DNA of 64,000 nucleotides, from NCBI GenBank assembly GCA_028583405.1, contig CM053250.1:41628283-41692282 (forward strand). Direction: 5' to 3'. This document shows positions 35,061 to 46,430 of this stretch, in pieces. Each line of letters begins with the position of its first letter. The stretch's first letter is position 1. A program made the position numbers and the translations under genes. Under the pieces are notes generated by a model. That model saw only the letters and a program-made list of their open reading frames with translations, did no database searches and was not told the DNA's origin. Source of the DNA: Pogonophryne albipinna (taxonomy: Eukaryota; Chordata; Actinopteri; Perciformes; Artedidraconidae).

Positions 35061-36088
35061 GATTAGAGCAGGGGTTCCCAACCCCCGGTCCGCAGACCGT
35101 GTTACTGCCGGGCCGCGAAATAGCTGTGAGTTTATCGTAATATTTGCAGAATTATAAATATATAAAAATATTTTATCATAATATTTTTTTCAAAAAGTGT
35201 TTAATGTTCGCACCTATACCAGTCATATTATTTCATCCAGTAGCCTAGTTCATCTTTCACCAGATAACCGTTGAAAATGGCTTTTATGATGTTTCGAGGG
35301 ATTCGGCGGCTCAGGGTCTCAGCCTCTCGTGCGCACGAGAAAGTTACCGGTGCGCCAAGTAGGAAGAGGAGCGCACAGGAGACAACCGTTTCATTGCAGA
35401 CTGTTATGTTTATGTGGGGAAATGGCAGTGCATACATTATTTGAGATATATTTCAAACTCGGACTTCATTTTAAGGACATGTCGGCCAGGGGTGTAGAGC
35501 TATATGTTTATTTTATTAGCTTTTCTTTTTAATGACTGATTTTAAATGCCATTTTCTTAATGTCTTTTATTTTTTTGTAAAGCACTTTGAATTTCCTTGT
35601 GTTGAAAAGTGCTATATAAATAAACTTGCCTTGCCTTGCCTTGCCTTTGTTTAAGCACCGGATTGGCAAAACAGGAGAGTAAACCAGTCTGCCTTGATCT
35701 ATGAATTCATGTCCGGGACTCTCACGGAATCTGCTGCCCGCAGCTGTTTTATAGAAGGAAAGCTTCCTTCACTTCATGAAATGGCTGCAGCATCAGGAGA
35801 CAGCGGGACGTGTAACTCCGCCTCTGAGAAGTGCAGCACAAGCGCGCCGAGAGCTGCGCTCTGCTCTGCTCAGCTCTGTGTTTGTGTCTGTCCGACACCG
35901 GCATTTGTTTTCAAATGACCATGAACAGTAATTTACACACATCTGGCTAACTCCATAGGTAGCCTGTATGCGGGTGTTCCCAAAAATAAATGAGTTTAAT
36001 CTTAATCTCGATGTAGTGCTAAATGCTGTCGGACGTGCACCGGAACGAACGTCACTATCATAATATCTTCTGAAAACAAATGCCAGTG

Positions 36089-36170
<82 letters not shown>

Positions 36171-36376
36171 CATAATGCGCCTTCTCCTTGTTTTCCCATG
36201 ATTATCCGTAAATCATACAAACAAAACCAAAACGTTGATTTATCTGTTTTCCCGTTTTGGTTTAAAAACGGAATAACGTCGTTTTTTTTGGTTTTCCGTT
36301 TTTCTGTATTGCGATTTTCTTTTAATGTATCTGCCGGTCCTTGGCACAATAAAGGTTGGGAACCCCTGGATTAGAG
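35061..36376. mobile_element. Non-autonomous hAT element
   Basis: Element 35069-36368 starts CAGGGGTTCCCAACC and ends GGTTGGGAACCCCTG. Perfect 8-bp duplications GATTAGAG are at 35061-35068 and 36369-36376. Inside are a LINE/SINE-like tail (GTGCTATATAAATAAACTTG with CCTTG repeats, about 35570-35650) and a (CA)n tract. No transposase. Confidence 0.92.
36092..36166. repeat. (CA)n microsatellite
   Basis: About 37 uninterrupted CA units inside the hAT element. Confidence 0.95.
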
Positions 36377-36639
36377 CATCCAAATGCTGCACATCCAACG
36401 TGTATGACAACTGATCTATTAAAATGCAATATAAACGAAAGTGCCATAATATTTGTTGTGCAAACATTTTAACATGAATATTGCTATGTCCTCTGTTCTG
36501 TCTGCTCCCAACTGTATTCCCCTTATTCACCACTGTTCCTATTCTTGCTCTGCTTTTTAGGGCCCAGGAAACGGATGAAGAGGATGTCCCTTTTACAAAG
36601 GAACCTTTTTCAAAATGGTTAGGCTCCTGGATGCCCTAG

Positions 36640-36740
36640 AGTTCTGTATTGCTTTTTTGTAAATAGTATTGCTTTTACTATTTTTGTAAATAGTATTGCT
36701 TTTACTATTTTTGTAAATAGTATTGCTTTTTTGTTTGTTG
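36640..36740. repeat. ~30-bp tandem repeats
   Basis: TTGTAAATAGTATTGCTTTT with ACTATT recurs three to four times. Confidence 0.75.
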
Positions 36741-36779
36741 GTAAGCAACAATTTGTTTTGGCCAAAATGTGTTATTCAC

Positions 36780-37240
36780 ACTCCTGACTCCAGTTTGATG
36801 TGCTGCATTCTCCTCTGAGTGGTCCTGATTTCAGGCAGAGGTCATGGCTTGGAAGGTTTTATATCCTGGAGTGCCTCAACAGAACCTAATATGAATTGCT
36901 TTTTTCAGTTTCTCTTTTTTTTTTATTGTATCGTCGCTGGATCACCTCTCCCTGGCAAAGTGGCCTCGTCATTGACAAACCTGTTTTTGTTGCTCTGTTG
37001 AACCATGGTTCAACAGGAGCTTCTGTAAATAGTTTTGTAAATAGTTTGAATATTTATCATAGTAATCATTTTCAGTCTCCCACTCTGTCTCAATTTAATT
37101 TATCGTTTCTTTGCCACACCATGTTTTGTTGTCCAAGGGCACTAATTTGGTCTGTGTTGAAGATTGTTTTACACTTTAGATTAAGCAAATTGTGTTTTTT
37201 GGCTGAATTAATCTTTTTCTGTTTAACCCTAACCCTCTTT
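36780..37240. repeat. Duplicated P-transposase segment
   Basis: 36780-36910 repeats 30150-30275 (CTCCTGACTCCAGT.., GGTTTTATATCCTGGAGTGC) and 37125-37230 repeats 30318-30420 (TTTGGTCTGTGTTGAAGAT). It lies 5' of the THAP exon, where transposase core sequence is not expected. Confidence 0.7.
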
Positions 37241-37952
37241 GTTCTCCTTCTCATTCATTTTACTTTGTTTTGTTATAACACACATCACTTTTTCCATACA
37301 ATGTTCTTAATACTTGTTCACACATTTGTTCGTCCCTTTTACTTTGTTCTTCCTGTTGTTCTTGTTCAAACACATATCAATTGTTCATCCACTGTTGTGG
37401 TAAAATGATATTCATAGTCTTAACATGATCATGCTACCCATGCTAACATGAACACAAGCGTTTCCCTCCAAAAATGTAAAACGTATCTAAGTAATAGGCT
37501 ACCAAGCTTTCCGTTGTCACCCAAATGCAAAACTTTATATATATTTACCATTCAATAACGCAATCGCTGCTGTCTGTCTGTCCCATAGAAGAACATGACA
37601 GCGCAGCACAACTATACTACGGACGTGACTGCCCTGGCAGTGACAGCAACATAGCCTGCTTGTGCTACCACACTTTCCCCTCAAAATATCGTTAAATAAC
37701 GAAACTTGGAAATAGTGCCAATCCATACAAAGTGTAACCACATCATGTAAATATGAAAGCAATCTTTAAAAAATAACAGCGTTGGTTCAATCTATGACTA
37801 TTTTGACCATGTTTGTGCTGTTTTTGCCATAGAGAAGCATTGCCACGGAAGTGCGTTTGGAACTATCCCGGCATACATAAACCACGTGACCGGCGGGCGG
37901 CGACATCAAAGAGTGTCGTAACTCTTAGTATCTCTAGGGCTCTGGTTCAACC

Positions 37953-38386
37953 TAACCTGGATATGTTTGAGTTAGCCGGTTGGCCTAATCCAAACAGTGG
38001 CAGAGCTGGGGGGTGGCAGAGCACGGCCACCCCCAGCTGAATCCTGGCCACCCTATTGGCCACCCCAAACACTCTCACCACGGGGGCCCAAACTATTTTA
38101 GAACATTAAGAAAAAAAGGTTTAAGTAACCTTTCATCATTCATCAAGAATTAACATTAATAGGACGTTATATCGATAATGTAAAGTACTCACTAAACTTA
38201 CAATTCATTTAACTTATTTTCTTCCAAAAGTTAATTATCCAAAGCCTCTGTACACCCCGTTCTATTTACATGTAATGGTTTGGTCCTGCCTCCAAACGCG
38301 GTGCAGCACCGCCGGCACTTTCTAGCAGACACTAGTGTGAGCATGTGAGGAGCAGGGATGCTGGTACTTACGTGTGTAGTACCATG
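37953..38386. other. Right piece of the broken MITE, then repeat-like DNA
   Basis: 37953-38015 continues the repeat at 29428. From about 38000 a GGGGGTGGC..GCCACCCCC palindromic start looks like the end of another hAT-type element, but its partner end was not found. Confidence 0.4.
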
Positions 38387-38999
38387 TCTCAACGACTCAC
38401 AAAGTCAGGCTTTCAAAAGAGAAAAGAAAGGAGAGAAAAACAAGAGAGAGGGACTAAAGGGCGACACCCAGTCTTTCAAAAGAAAAGGTGGGTGTGGTCC
38501 ATGAGTGGTGGAATTATGTCTGTTAGCTAAGCTTAGTCTATTGTAAATAATAATTGTTATGTTTTTTTTTACTAAGCTGACATTAAGTACTGTTAATATC
38601 TATCTATCTTTTAGCTGACATTTAACAAATACAGGCAGATTATTAGCGCCTATTCATACTAAATCAGTTGTCCCTCCCCCTGGTGCCAGGACCAACAGAT
38701 CCATCTCTAGGCTCAGCAGCCCTGTACCCCCATAAGGCTGAACCTGAACCAGCTTTTCTCCCAACTGAAGGAGGTGAGCAGCATTGTGTTGAATGCCATG
38801 CCACTTAACATATCTGAAGGGAGACTGGAATACAATATATATATATATATATATCAAAACAAAAAGCTAGCATCTAATTTCAATTACACATTTCAAACAC
38901 AGTATTTTCCCACATATTTAAGTTATATTTATTTGGATTTATGCATTCATGTTGAGAATGTTCCATTCAAAAATGTTATTATTAAAAATGCATTTACAC
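38387..38999 (+). repeat. Direct repeat A (hAT-derived)
   Basis: Shares TACCATGT(C/G)TCAACGACT, GAGTGGTGGAATTATGTCTG and the 120-bp block GTCCCTCCCCCTGGTGCCAG..CTGAAGGAGG with 40208-40604. It opens with a short basic frame (MSQRLTKSGFQKRKERREKQ), resembling the N-terminus of ZMYM1-type hAT transposases. Contains (AT)n at 38835-38854. Confidence 0.6.
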
Positions 39000-40207
39000 C
39001 ATAAGAGATGACTATTGAGATCTATTGTCAGGAATCTTAGTCTTATAGTGAGGTGACGTGACGTGCAACAACATTAACCTTTCTGTTGGTCGCTTGTTAG
39101 CAGAACCTTCACGCCATGGCAGAGCGAACAGGTACAGGCAGGGCCCATAGTGATAGCCCTATAGTTTAAATCTACTACCCACAAATAAACATATGGACAT
39201 GGGTTACTATTTTAAAAAAAATGGTAAATGTATTTAGGAACCTATCAATGTGATTTAAAGTGGGGGTGGACCTCAAATCGTCCAGGGGGGTCCGAGGGCA
39301 TGCTCCCCCGGTAAGATTTGTTTTTAAATGTTGTAGTTAAATGCATCAATCTGGTGCATTTTGAGGGGAAAATAAAGAGACTAGATCTATGGAAACACCT
39401 ATATGAAACAGAACTGTATACATTTCAATAATCATAAAATCATGGCCATAACCAATAACATACCATTTCCAATATGAAAAAAACACTGAAACTTGTTTAT
39501 TTATTTTTGGTTCATTTATAGTTGTAAGTGTGTCTGTGCTCCTGAACCAGCCTCTCCTGTCTCCCTCCTCTCTCCCCTGCTCCTCTTTGAGGCAGCAGCA
39601 AAGACTAGTTTTAGCTCTCAACAAGTTTTAAAAGTGTATCTTACCTTTTTTCACCTAGTTAACATTTTATTTTTTATTCATGCATATTTTACTAATCACT
39701 ACCCTCTCAAATGGAAATATGTGGTTACATAAATGGTGACCAAACCGTTTGAGACCCACAGAGAACTTAGACTAAGTTAACTATCTAAACACTCAGAGAG
39801 TTCTTTACCTCACCTGAGCTGAGGTTATGCCGAGCTTGAATGACACACAGAGACCAATCAAGGGCTTTGATTTATGATCTGTATGACAGTGGCCATGTCG
39901 GCAGGCCACATCATGTGGACAGCCAGTCGCCCTGTGTGAGGCAGGCCACTTAACAGGCCAGGCCATCAGGAAACCCCCCGGTCCTCCCGATGGCCAGTCC
40001 GGGACTGGGTACAGGAGGCGTAGAGCGAGGGATCATTGTCCACAAGTTAATCGATCGCAGATGGTGTCGTGGTCACGGACGAAAACAAATATATATATAT
40101 ATTATTAAAAAAAAAGAAAAAATCTAAATGAGTCGCGAAATATACTTTGGCGGCCGTTAATATACCTGGGCGGCCCGCCCAAGTATAGTCTATGTGTGGG
40201 AAACCCT
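39000..40207 (-). mobile_element. Inverted hAT-family scraps
   Basis: 39240-39360 (GGGGTCCGAGGGCATGCTCC, ATGCATCAATCTGGTGCATT) and 39730-39830 (GTTTGAGACCCACAGAGAAC) match the hAT family of 24389-28470 and 59444-60526. 40120-40207 (GGGCGGCCCGCCCAAGTATA .. GGGAAACCCTG) looks like a right hAT terminus of another family. Fragments only, no ORF. Confidence 0.45.
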
Positions 40208-40604
40208 GTATACCATGTGTCAACGACTTACAAAGTCAGGCTTTCATGAGTGGTGGAATTATGTCTGTTAGCTAAGCTTAGTCCATTGTAAATAATAATT
40301 GTTATGTTTTTTTTTACTAAGCTGACATTAAGTACTGTTAATATCTATACAGGTTTTTAATTGCACTGGTCTTTTAGCTGACATTTAACAAATGCAGGTA
40401 GATTTTTAGCAACTATTCATACTAAATCAGTTGTCCCTCCCCCTGGTGCCAGGACCAACAGATCCATCTCTAGGCTCAGCAGCCCTGTACCCCCATAAGG
40501 CTGAACCTGAACCAGCTTTTCTCCCAACTGAAGGAGGTGAGCAGCATTCTTCATGTTGAGAATGTTCCATTCAAAAATGTTATTATTAAAAATGCATTTA
40601 CACT
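40208..40604 (+). repeat. Direct repeat B, second copy
   Basis: Copy of 38387-38999 lacking the 84-bp basic coding stretch and about 140 bp downstream of GAGCAGCATT, but holding 23 bp absent from copy A. The copies therefore diverged by separate indels. Confidence 0.7.
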
Positions 40605-40784
40605 ATCGCGCCACCTAACCATTCGCCAAAAATGTTTTTAATACCAGCGATAACCGTCCAAGCGCCGTGCAAAAAACAATCTTTAAATAAAAGAAAGTCA
40701 CCGGAGGAGTTAAAGGAGAGTGACAGAGAGCATGAGAAGAAGAGGGAGAGGAAGTTTTAGCCAGCTTGATCGATGGAGTTGGCT

Positions 40785-41040
40785 TCTGGTGCAGTGACGC
40801 GTCTTAAAACCCTTTTATAATCTATCGATTAGATCTATGATTCGAAAATTATAAAAGTAGGGTAGACATGTGGAGATTATCCGGCTGAACAAAATGTGCA
40901 TTTATCAAACAGGTTTGTTTTCCACAGACCTTATTTCCAACTATTTTCCAAAACCCTGTGGAGAAATCCCATTGCTTTTTGTCGAGGGAACCCGCAGCTT
41001 ACTTCCTGGTTTTAGGACGCGTCACTGGCTGCACCTCTTA
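40785..41040. mobile_element. Short MITE-like inverted repeat
   Basis: GGTGCAGTGACGCGTCTTAAA at 40789 pairs with TTTTAGGACGCGTCACTGGC..TGCACC near 41010-41035. Non-coding, about 250 bp. Confidence 0.55.
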
Positions 41041-41414
41041 ATATGATGCCAATATAAACAAGGTCTTCTGTCGGCTCTATACATCAATGCTGACCTCTGC
41101 TGACAAGTAAGTGAAGAGTAGAACATATAAAGGTATTGGCTATAGGGAAATGTCCCAGCAGTTTAGGAGAATGAAGGATCTAATCTAATCTATAGCCATT
41201 ACATTTCTAACTCCTAATGACAGGAAGGCAGAAAGCGCATTATACAAATAATAATACTCATAATAATAGCAGACATTTTTTATCAATGACCACAATATCA
41301 TTATTTTAATAAACCAAATCTGAACAATTGAGGGAAATGAGGAAGAACTGATGATTCAAATGTTGTAGTACAAGTAATAATGTAGTTAGTGCATAAATTA
41401 CTATTGCAACAAAT

Positions 41415-43352
41415 GTGTTCATTTTCTTAATTATTAGTCGATTTTATTTGGACGAATGCTCCGGGCCAGAGGTTACAATGGTGGGGCCAGTGACAATACA
41501 ATGCCACCGGCCCGGGGGGAAGGAGGCAAGCCAGGAGGTTGCTCACAAGCCCTGGCTCAGGAGTTTGTTGCCTGAGTGGCTACGACTTTTTACCAGTAGT
41601 CCTGGAGACTTTTCTCAAGCCTCTAACCCTTTCCTGGGACCCGACTACTATCCTGGTAGAGGTCCACGGTGTCTCCAAAGGGCCTCTAGGAGACGCAGGG
41701 CCAGGATTCCAGCCCGTGCCCCAGCAGCCATTCCGGCCCCAGTTCTGGCCCTAGCAGCCATGGTTCCGGCCCCAGTTCCAGCCCCAGCAGCCATGGTTCT
41801 GGCCCCAGTTCTGGCCACAGCAGCCATGGTTCCAGCCTTAGTCCTGGTGCCAGCAGCCATGGTTCCGGCCCCAGTTCCGGCCCCAGCAGCCATGTTTCTG
41901 GCTCCAGTTTCGGCTCCAGTACTGGCTCTCCGGCCGACGCCAGCCCCCCGTGTCCTGTCGGCATTCCGGCCGACTCCAGCCCCCCGTGTTCTGTCGGCGA
42001 ACCGACTGCCTCAAGTCCCCTCTCGAGTCCCCTCTCGAGTCCCCTCTCGAGTTCCCTCTCGAGTCCCCTCTCCAGTTCTCTCTCGAGTCTCCTTTCAAGT
42101 TCCTTCTCTAGTCCCCTCTCGAGTCCCCTCTCGAGTCACCTTTCGAGTCCCCTCTCCAGTCCCTTCTCTAGTCCCTACTCAAGTCCCAACCCTATGTCCT
42201 GTGCCGTTGGAGGCCCCGCTGACTACTCTTCTGCCGGGGGTCCTGCCAACCCTATGTCCTGTGCCGTTGGAGGCCCCGCCGACTACTCTTCTGCCGGGGG
42301 TCCTGCCAACTCTATGTCCTGTCCCGTTGGGGGTCCCGCCGACTACTCTTCTGCCGGGGGTCCTGCCAACCCTGTGTCCTGTCCCGTTGGGGGTCCCGCC
42401 GACTGCTCTTCTGCCGAGGGTCCTGCCAACCCTGTGTCCTGTGCCGTTGGAGGTTCCGCTGGGGGTCCTGCCAGCTCTGTGTCCTGTCCCGTTGGGGGTC
42501 CCGCCGACTGCTCTTCTGCCGGGGGTCCTGCCAACACCATATCCTGTCCTGTTGGGGGTCCCGCCGACACCTGCTCCGCCGGGTTTCCTGCTAACACTGT
42601 GTCCTGTCTTGTTTCGGGTCCCATCGACACCAGCCCTTGCTCCGTCGTGGGTCCCACTGACACCAGCCCAGGTTCCGTCCAGGGTCTCATCTACGTCTGA
42701 CCCGCCAGGGGTTCCACCAGCTCCTGCCTGTCCTTGTGCCCAGCTCCCTGAGTTCCCCAGCCGCGGTCTTCGCCCTCGAGCCCGGCCCCCTGAGTGCCGC
42801 GGTCTTCGCCCTCGAGCCTGGCCCCCTGACTTTCCCGGCCGCGGTCCTCGGCCGCGGTCCTCGCCCTCGGGCCCGGCCCCCTGACTCTTCCAGCCGCTGC
42901 CTTCACCCTCATGCTCGGCCCCCTGAGTTCGCCCGCTGTGGCCTTCGCCCCTTAATGAACTCTGCCTTGCCCCCGGGCCGTCCGCCTGAGACCTCCTCCT
43001 CAAACTCTGCCTTGCCCCCGGGCCGTCCGCCCGAGACCCCCTCCATGGACTCTGCCTTGCCCCCGGGCCGTCCGCCAGAGACCCCCTCCATGGACTCTGC
43101 CTTGCCCCCGGGCCGTCCGCCCGAGACCCCTTCCATGGACTCTGCCTTGCCCCCGGGCCGTCCGCCCAAGACCCCCTCCATGGACTCTGCCTTTCCCCCG
43201 GGCTGTCCGCCCGAGAACCCCTCAATGAACTATGCCTTTCCTGGGCTGTTGATCCAGACCCGTCCTCCGGACCCCCTCCACCCACCCAGTTGGAAATGTT
43301 TGACTTTATTTAGGGACGTCTGGAATCCGTCCCTTGAGGGGGGGGGGGGTTA
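41415..43352 (+). mobile_element. Internal 3' region of an LTR retrotransposon with proline-rich VNTRs
   Basis: It lies directly before a purine tract (about 43336-43350) and an LTR (43353), so it is the 3' internal end of an LTR element. The plus-strand frame 41415-42884 (489 codons) starts non-repetitively (EVTMVGPVTIQCHRPGGKEA) then becomes Pro/Val/Ala/Leu repeats. Units are about 33 bp (41735-41925), 12 bp GAGTCCCCTCTC (42010-42180), 60 bp (42180-42660) and 45-60 bp (42960-43240). Gag and pol are not found upstream. Whether the frame is expressed is unknown. Confidence 0.55.
41735..43240. repeat. Cluster of four GC-rich minisatellites, open on both strands
   Basis: Four different unit families in a row. 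The minus strand is open from 43285 to 42179 (368 codons, G/R/A-rich) and the plus strand from 41415 to 42884. Unit lengths divisible by three keep all frames open. Dual openness is probably compositional. Confidence 0.8.
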
Positions 43353-44915
43353 TGTCAGGGTTTGAGTTTTGTTGTGGGGTTATTTGGCTGTTCTGTTCTC
43401 CCTGTCATGTGTTCCTCCTTGTTTCTTGTCTGGTCCTTCTCCCTGGCCCGTTCTCATTTCAACAAATCCCCCTCCTCGACTCCTCGACTCCTCGGTCCTC
43501 CGGTAGTGACCCGGAAATGAATTTCAGCGCGCCATGTTGAAGGACATCTCATTTCTCTAAATGCACTTCGAGGACCGAGCATCGAGCATCGAGGAGGCTC
43601 TCTGGAGGAGCTCTAACCGAGGATACACTGATGGGTCCTCCACGGTCCTCCACGGCTCCTTCGTGGATGCATTTCCGGCAACAGAGATGTTTCAAAGAGT
43701 TGTGACGCACGGCCGGACTGATCTCAGCCAATGACAGCTCTGCATGCATCCCCTGGATATTATTTTATTAACTGCTCTCATCGCGACGCGATGTTTCCAG
43801 AGAGAACAGCTGTGATGTCCTGCTGAAAGCAGAGCAGTGTGTATAATATATATCACTCAGTAGAACAGGCCTACTCTCTTTATTTGCTGTAGTTTAGTAG
43901 ATATCTACAAACAAAGAGTCCATATTTTTCTAAAACCATTTAGTGCTTCACATAATAAAATACACAACGGCTGTTAGGCTGTTAGCTGTAGGTGCGTGTG
44001 TGTGTTTGGTACAGTGTGTGCGTAGATGCAGCGGACAGACAGGTCTCAGTTGGTTTGGTGTCCTCTGCTTACTTTTAATACTTGTAAATAAAACTTTTGG
44101 TCCGTCATTTATTTTCCTCATTGTAGCGACCAGAGAGGGGGGGGGATATATCCAGTCTCTGATAGTGTTACGTTAATATGAGAGTGCTCTGTTTGATTCT
44201 GAAATTGTATATATATGTATATAAATATATACATATATGTGTGTGTGTGTGTGTCCGCATCTGTAGCCTGTTATTGTCTCATTATTCCGCACTGTGAATG
44301 AATCAAAGTGGTCATGAACACATCTGTCCATCAGACAGAGGGCTGCTGTGCCTCATGTCATCATTAATGGACGTCTCTTTAAAATGACCGCTCAGAGGAG
44401 AGGAGTTCTCATTTCTCTAACCGCCTGCTGCTTCCCCTCCTCTCTCCTCGGTTCCCCTCCTCGGCTCCTCGGCTCACATCTCCTGTGGGCGGGACTAAGT
44501 ATCGAGGATAGGAGTCGAGGAGGGGAGTCGAGGAGGGGAGTTGGAGAAATGAGAAAGGGCCCCTGTGTTTTCCTCCCTGTCGTTAGTTTCCCTGGTGTGT
44601 CTGATTGTGTTCACCTGTTGCCCTTGTGTTTCTCCTCCCCTGCCCGGCTGTTTCTCGTCTCGTGATTACCCCTCCCTGTATTTAGTCTTGTCTCTTCCTG
44701 TGTTCGGTGTCGGTTCATTGTTTGTTTTTTCCTGTCTCCCTCCATGTTGGTCACGACCGTGTTTTGGGTATTGTATTTTCCTCGTGTTACCTCTGTGCTA
44801 TCCATGCCATGCTATTTTGCTGATCGGCTTTGAAATAAAGCTTGCTTTTGTTTGTAGACCTTGGCCTTTTTTTTGGTAATCTGCTTTTGGGTCCTACCTT
44901 TCCCAAACCGTAACA
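43353..44915 (+). repeat. LTR (3') interrupted by a TIR element
   Basis: Starts TGTCAGGGTTTGAG and ends AAACCGTAACA (TG..CA) right after a G-rich purine tract. It has an AATAAAG signal at 44832. About 1.1 kb (43447-44562) is an inserted element, leaving an LTR of about 450 bp. Confidence 0.65.
43447..44562. mobile_element. TIR element inside the LTR
   Basis: CCCGTTCTCATTTC at the left pairs with GAAATGAGAAAGGG at the right. Subterminal CTCCTCGACTCCTCGAC and GTCGAGGAGGGGAG blocks also pair. No coding frame was recognised. Confidence 0.65.
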
Positions 44916-45615
44916 AAAATGACTTAATTACTTCAAGCCTAAAGCGGTATATATTTACATACGTTTTTTTATTTAAGAAAAGTTCTGCTTTTAGGGTGTT
45001 TTTTACTTTGAATAGAGCGCAACATGATAAGTAAATACTATACCCCTTGGAACTTTGTACCCTGCCATTTAACCCTCACTGTATCACTTTGACAAGAGCC
45101 TCGCTCATTCTGTCTCTCGCTGCTGGGGAGGGAAATTGTGCACAAACAAATTGTGATCATGACTACAAAGCAAGATGAATAATTAAGAGTAAAACAAATA
45201 TTTAAAGCAAAAGAGAAGGGGATATATTAATGAAGACTTACAAAACACCATGCTGTGGGTACGTGGTTTGATGGACTACATATAATATAACATAAGGTTT
45301 AGTATTAGCCTAACTAGCTTACAGTTTATAATGAACAAAATGAAGCAAGAAAATCTAATCTTTAGTGACTGAAGTTTTAGCAGGTTTGGTGCTTTGGTAC
45401 TACAACAGTCAAAGCAGTACCTTTCCTGTGCCTGATCTGTTCTGAGTTTTCTGAGGATTTACAGAATTATTCTCGGTCACATTGAAAAATCAATCCTCAG
45501 GTCAAAAGTCAGTCCAGTGTCCTCATGTTCCCTCCACCACAGAACCTGGACATCCTTTCCTCTGCGACAGCACAATGTCAATACACGTATGCAAACAGAC
45601 GGCATCACTGTTGGC
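44916..45615. other. Non-coding, nothing identified
   Basis: AT-rich unique-looking sequence. No gene or terminal repeats seen. Confidence 0.5.
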
Positions 45616-46430
45616 CTCAGAGCCAGTGGCGATTCTAGACCAATTTGACCAGGGGGGGCCAGTTATTTCATGAGAGGGGCACAATAAAAGCAGGTTAAAA
45701 AGACAAAGACAGTATAAAGTCATTGTGGAAAATAAACATAAAATACAGTAATTGGTATTTGTTTTTGTAAAGGTATTTGTTTTAGTACATTTAAGTTACA
45801 GTCCTTTGTTTCAGTCGTTTTTTTCATTTAGAGTATTTGTTTTAGTAACTTTAAAGGTGGGGTAGGTAATTTTGGAGAAACCAGGTTGAGTGCGCTAGAA
45901 TTTGAAAATACACAACCAGAACAAATCTGCCACTTCCTTACAGAGCCCCTCCTCCAACACACACAAACGCGCACATGACCAATGAGGGCACGAGATAAGT
46001 TTGTACACAGATGGAAGGCTGACAGGCAGGTAGGCCATCCAGTTATTTTAGCCGGGCCGGCTAAAATGATTGGTCGTGCTTTTTACAGTACTACAGCTTC
46101 CACAGATGACATTTTTTTATGGATTTTTTGTCAAAGCACTTACGATATTCATTGCTATCGGGATGTTAAGAGCATTCCATGGAATATAACAAAAAGGGTA
46201 TCTCGAGCCGGTTTCTCAAACTTACCTACCCCACCTTTAAGTGACAATTTAATTAAAAAACATAAACAGTATTTGCTTTTATAAGGTAATGAACAGTTTC
46301 ATCTCCACTGTACATCCGGGTCTCTGATTTGATTTTCCAATAAATCGTAATATTGTAACCTTTTTTTTGGAGGGGGACCACAGAGGGTCCCTGGTCAGTG
46401 TTCCCCCCTAGAACCGCCCCTGCTCTGAGC
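45616..46430. mobile_element. Non-autonomous hAT element carrying a TTAA MITE
   Basis: Element 45624-46422 starts CAGTGGCGATTCTAGACCA and ends CCCCCTAGAACCGCCCCTG. Near-perfect 8-bp flanks are CTCAGAGC / CTCTGAGC (one mismatch). The MITE at 45851-46242 is nested in it. Confidence 0.82.
45851..46242. mobile_element. TTAA-type MITE, copy 3
   Basis: Starts CTTTAAAGGTGGGGTAGG and ends CTACCCCACCTTTAAG. Nearly identical to the copy at 8718-9107 along its whole length. Confidence 0.85.

Larger units (their letters stand above)
34568..36410 (-). pseudogene. THAP-domain exon(s) of the P-type transposon, split by a hAT insertion
   Basis: Minus-strand reading gives CAAFGCSNRSEKGFRMYGFP, DVERRKRWMAMVNRQN and, after a small gap, QVHFEDDQYIG..RLRPDAVPTVF. 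These are the C-x4-C, the GFP/W core and the C-terminal AVPTVF hallmark of the C2CH THAP DNA-binding domain. The reading frame is interrupted between CSN and RSEKG by the 1.3-kb hAT at 35069-36368. The 8-bp duplication shows the exon was intact before that event. THAP domains bind the transposon ends. Confidence 0.85.
29537..37952 (-). mobile_element. P-element-like (THAP9-type) DNA transposon, defective and doubly interrupted
   Basis: Ends at 29545 (CAGAGCCCTAGAGATACTAA..) and 37944 (..TTAGTATCTCTAGGGCTCTG) are TIRs of about 38 bp. They are flanked by the 8-bp duplication GTTCAACC (29537-29544; 37945-37952). CA-starting TIRs and an 8-bp duplication are P-family traits. Minus-strand coding includes a THAP domain (about 36410-34568), a coiled-coil segment (30810-30379) and part of the transposase core (30285-29938). 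Two later elements sit inside (30905-34470; 35069-36368). Confidence 0.85.

Noticed and set aside
35793..36173. 126-codon minus frame
   Set aside because: Driven by a (CA)n tract inside a non-autonomous hAT element.
29938..37408. THAP and transposase pieces as a domesticated host gene
   Set aside because: They lie within TIRs with an 8-bp target duplication and are broken by insertions and deletion.
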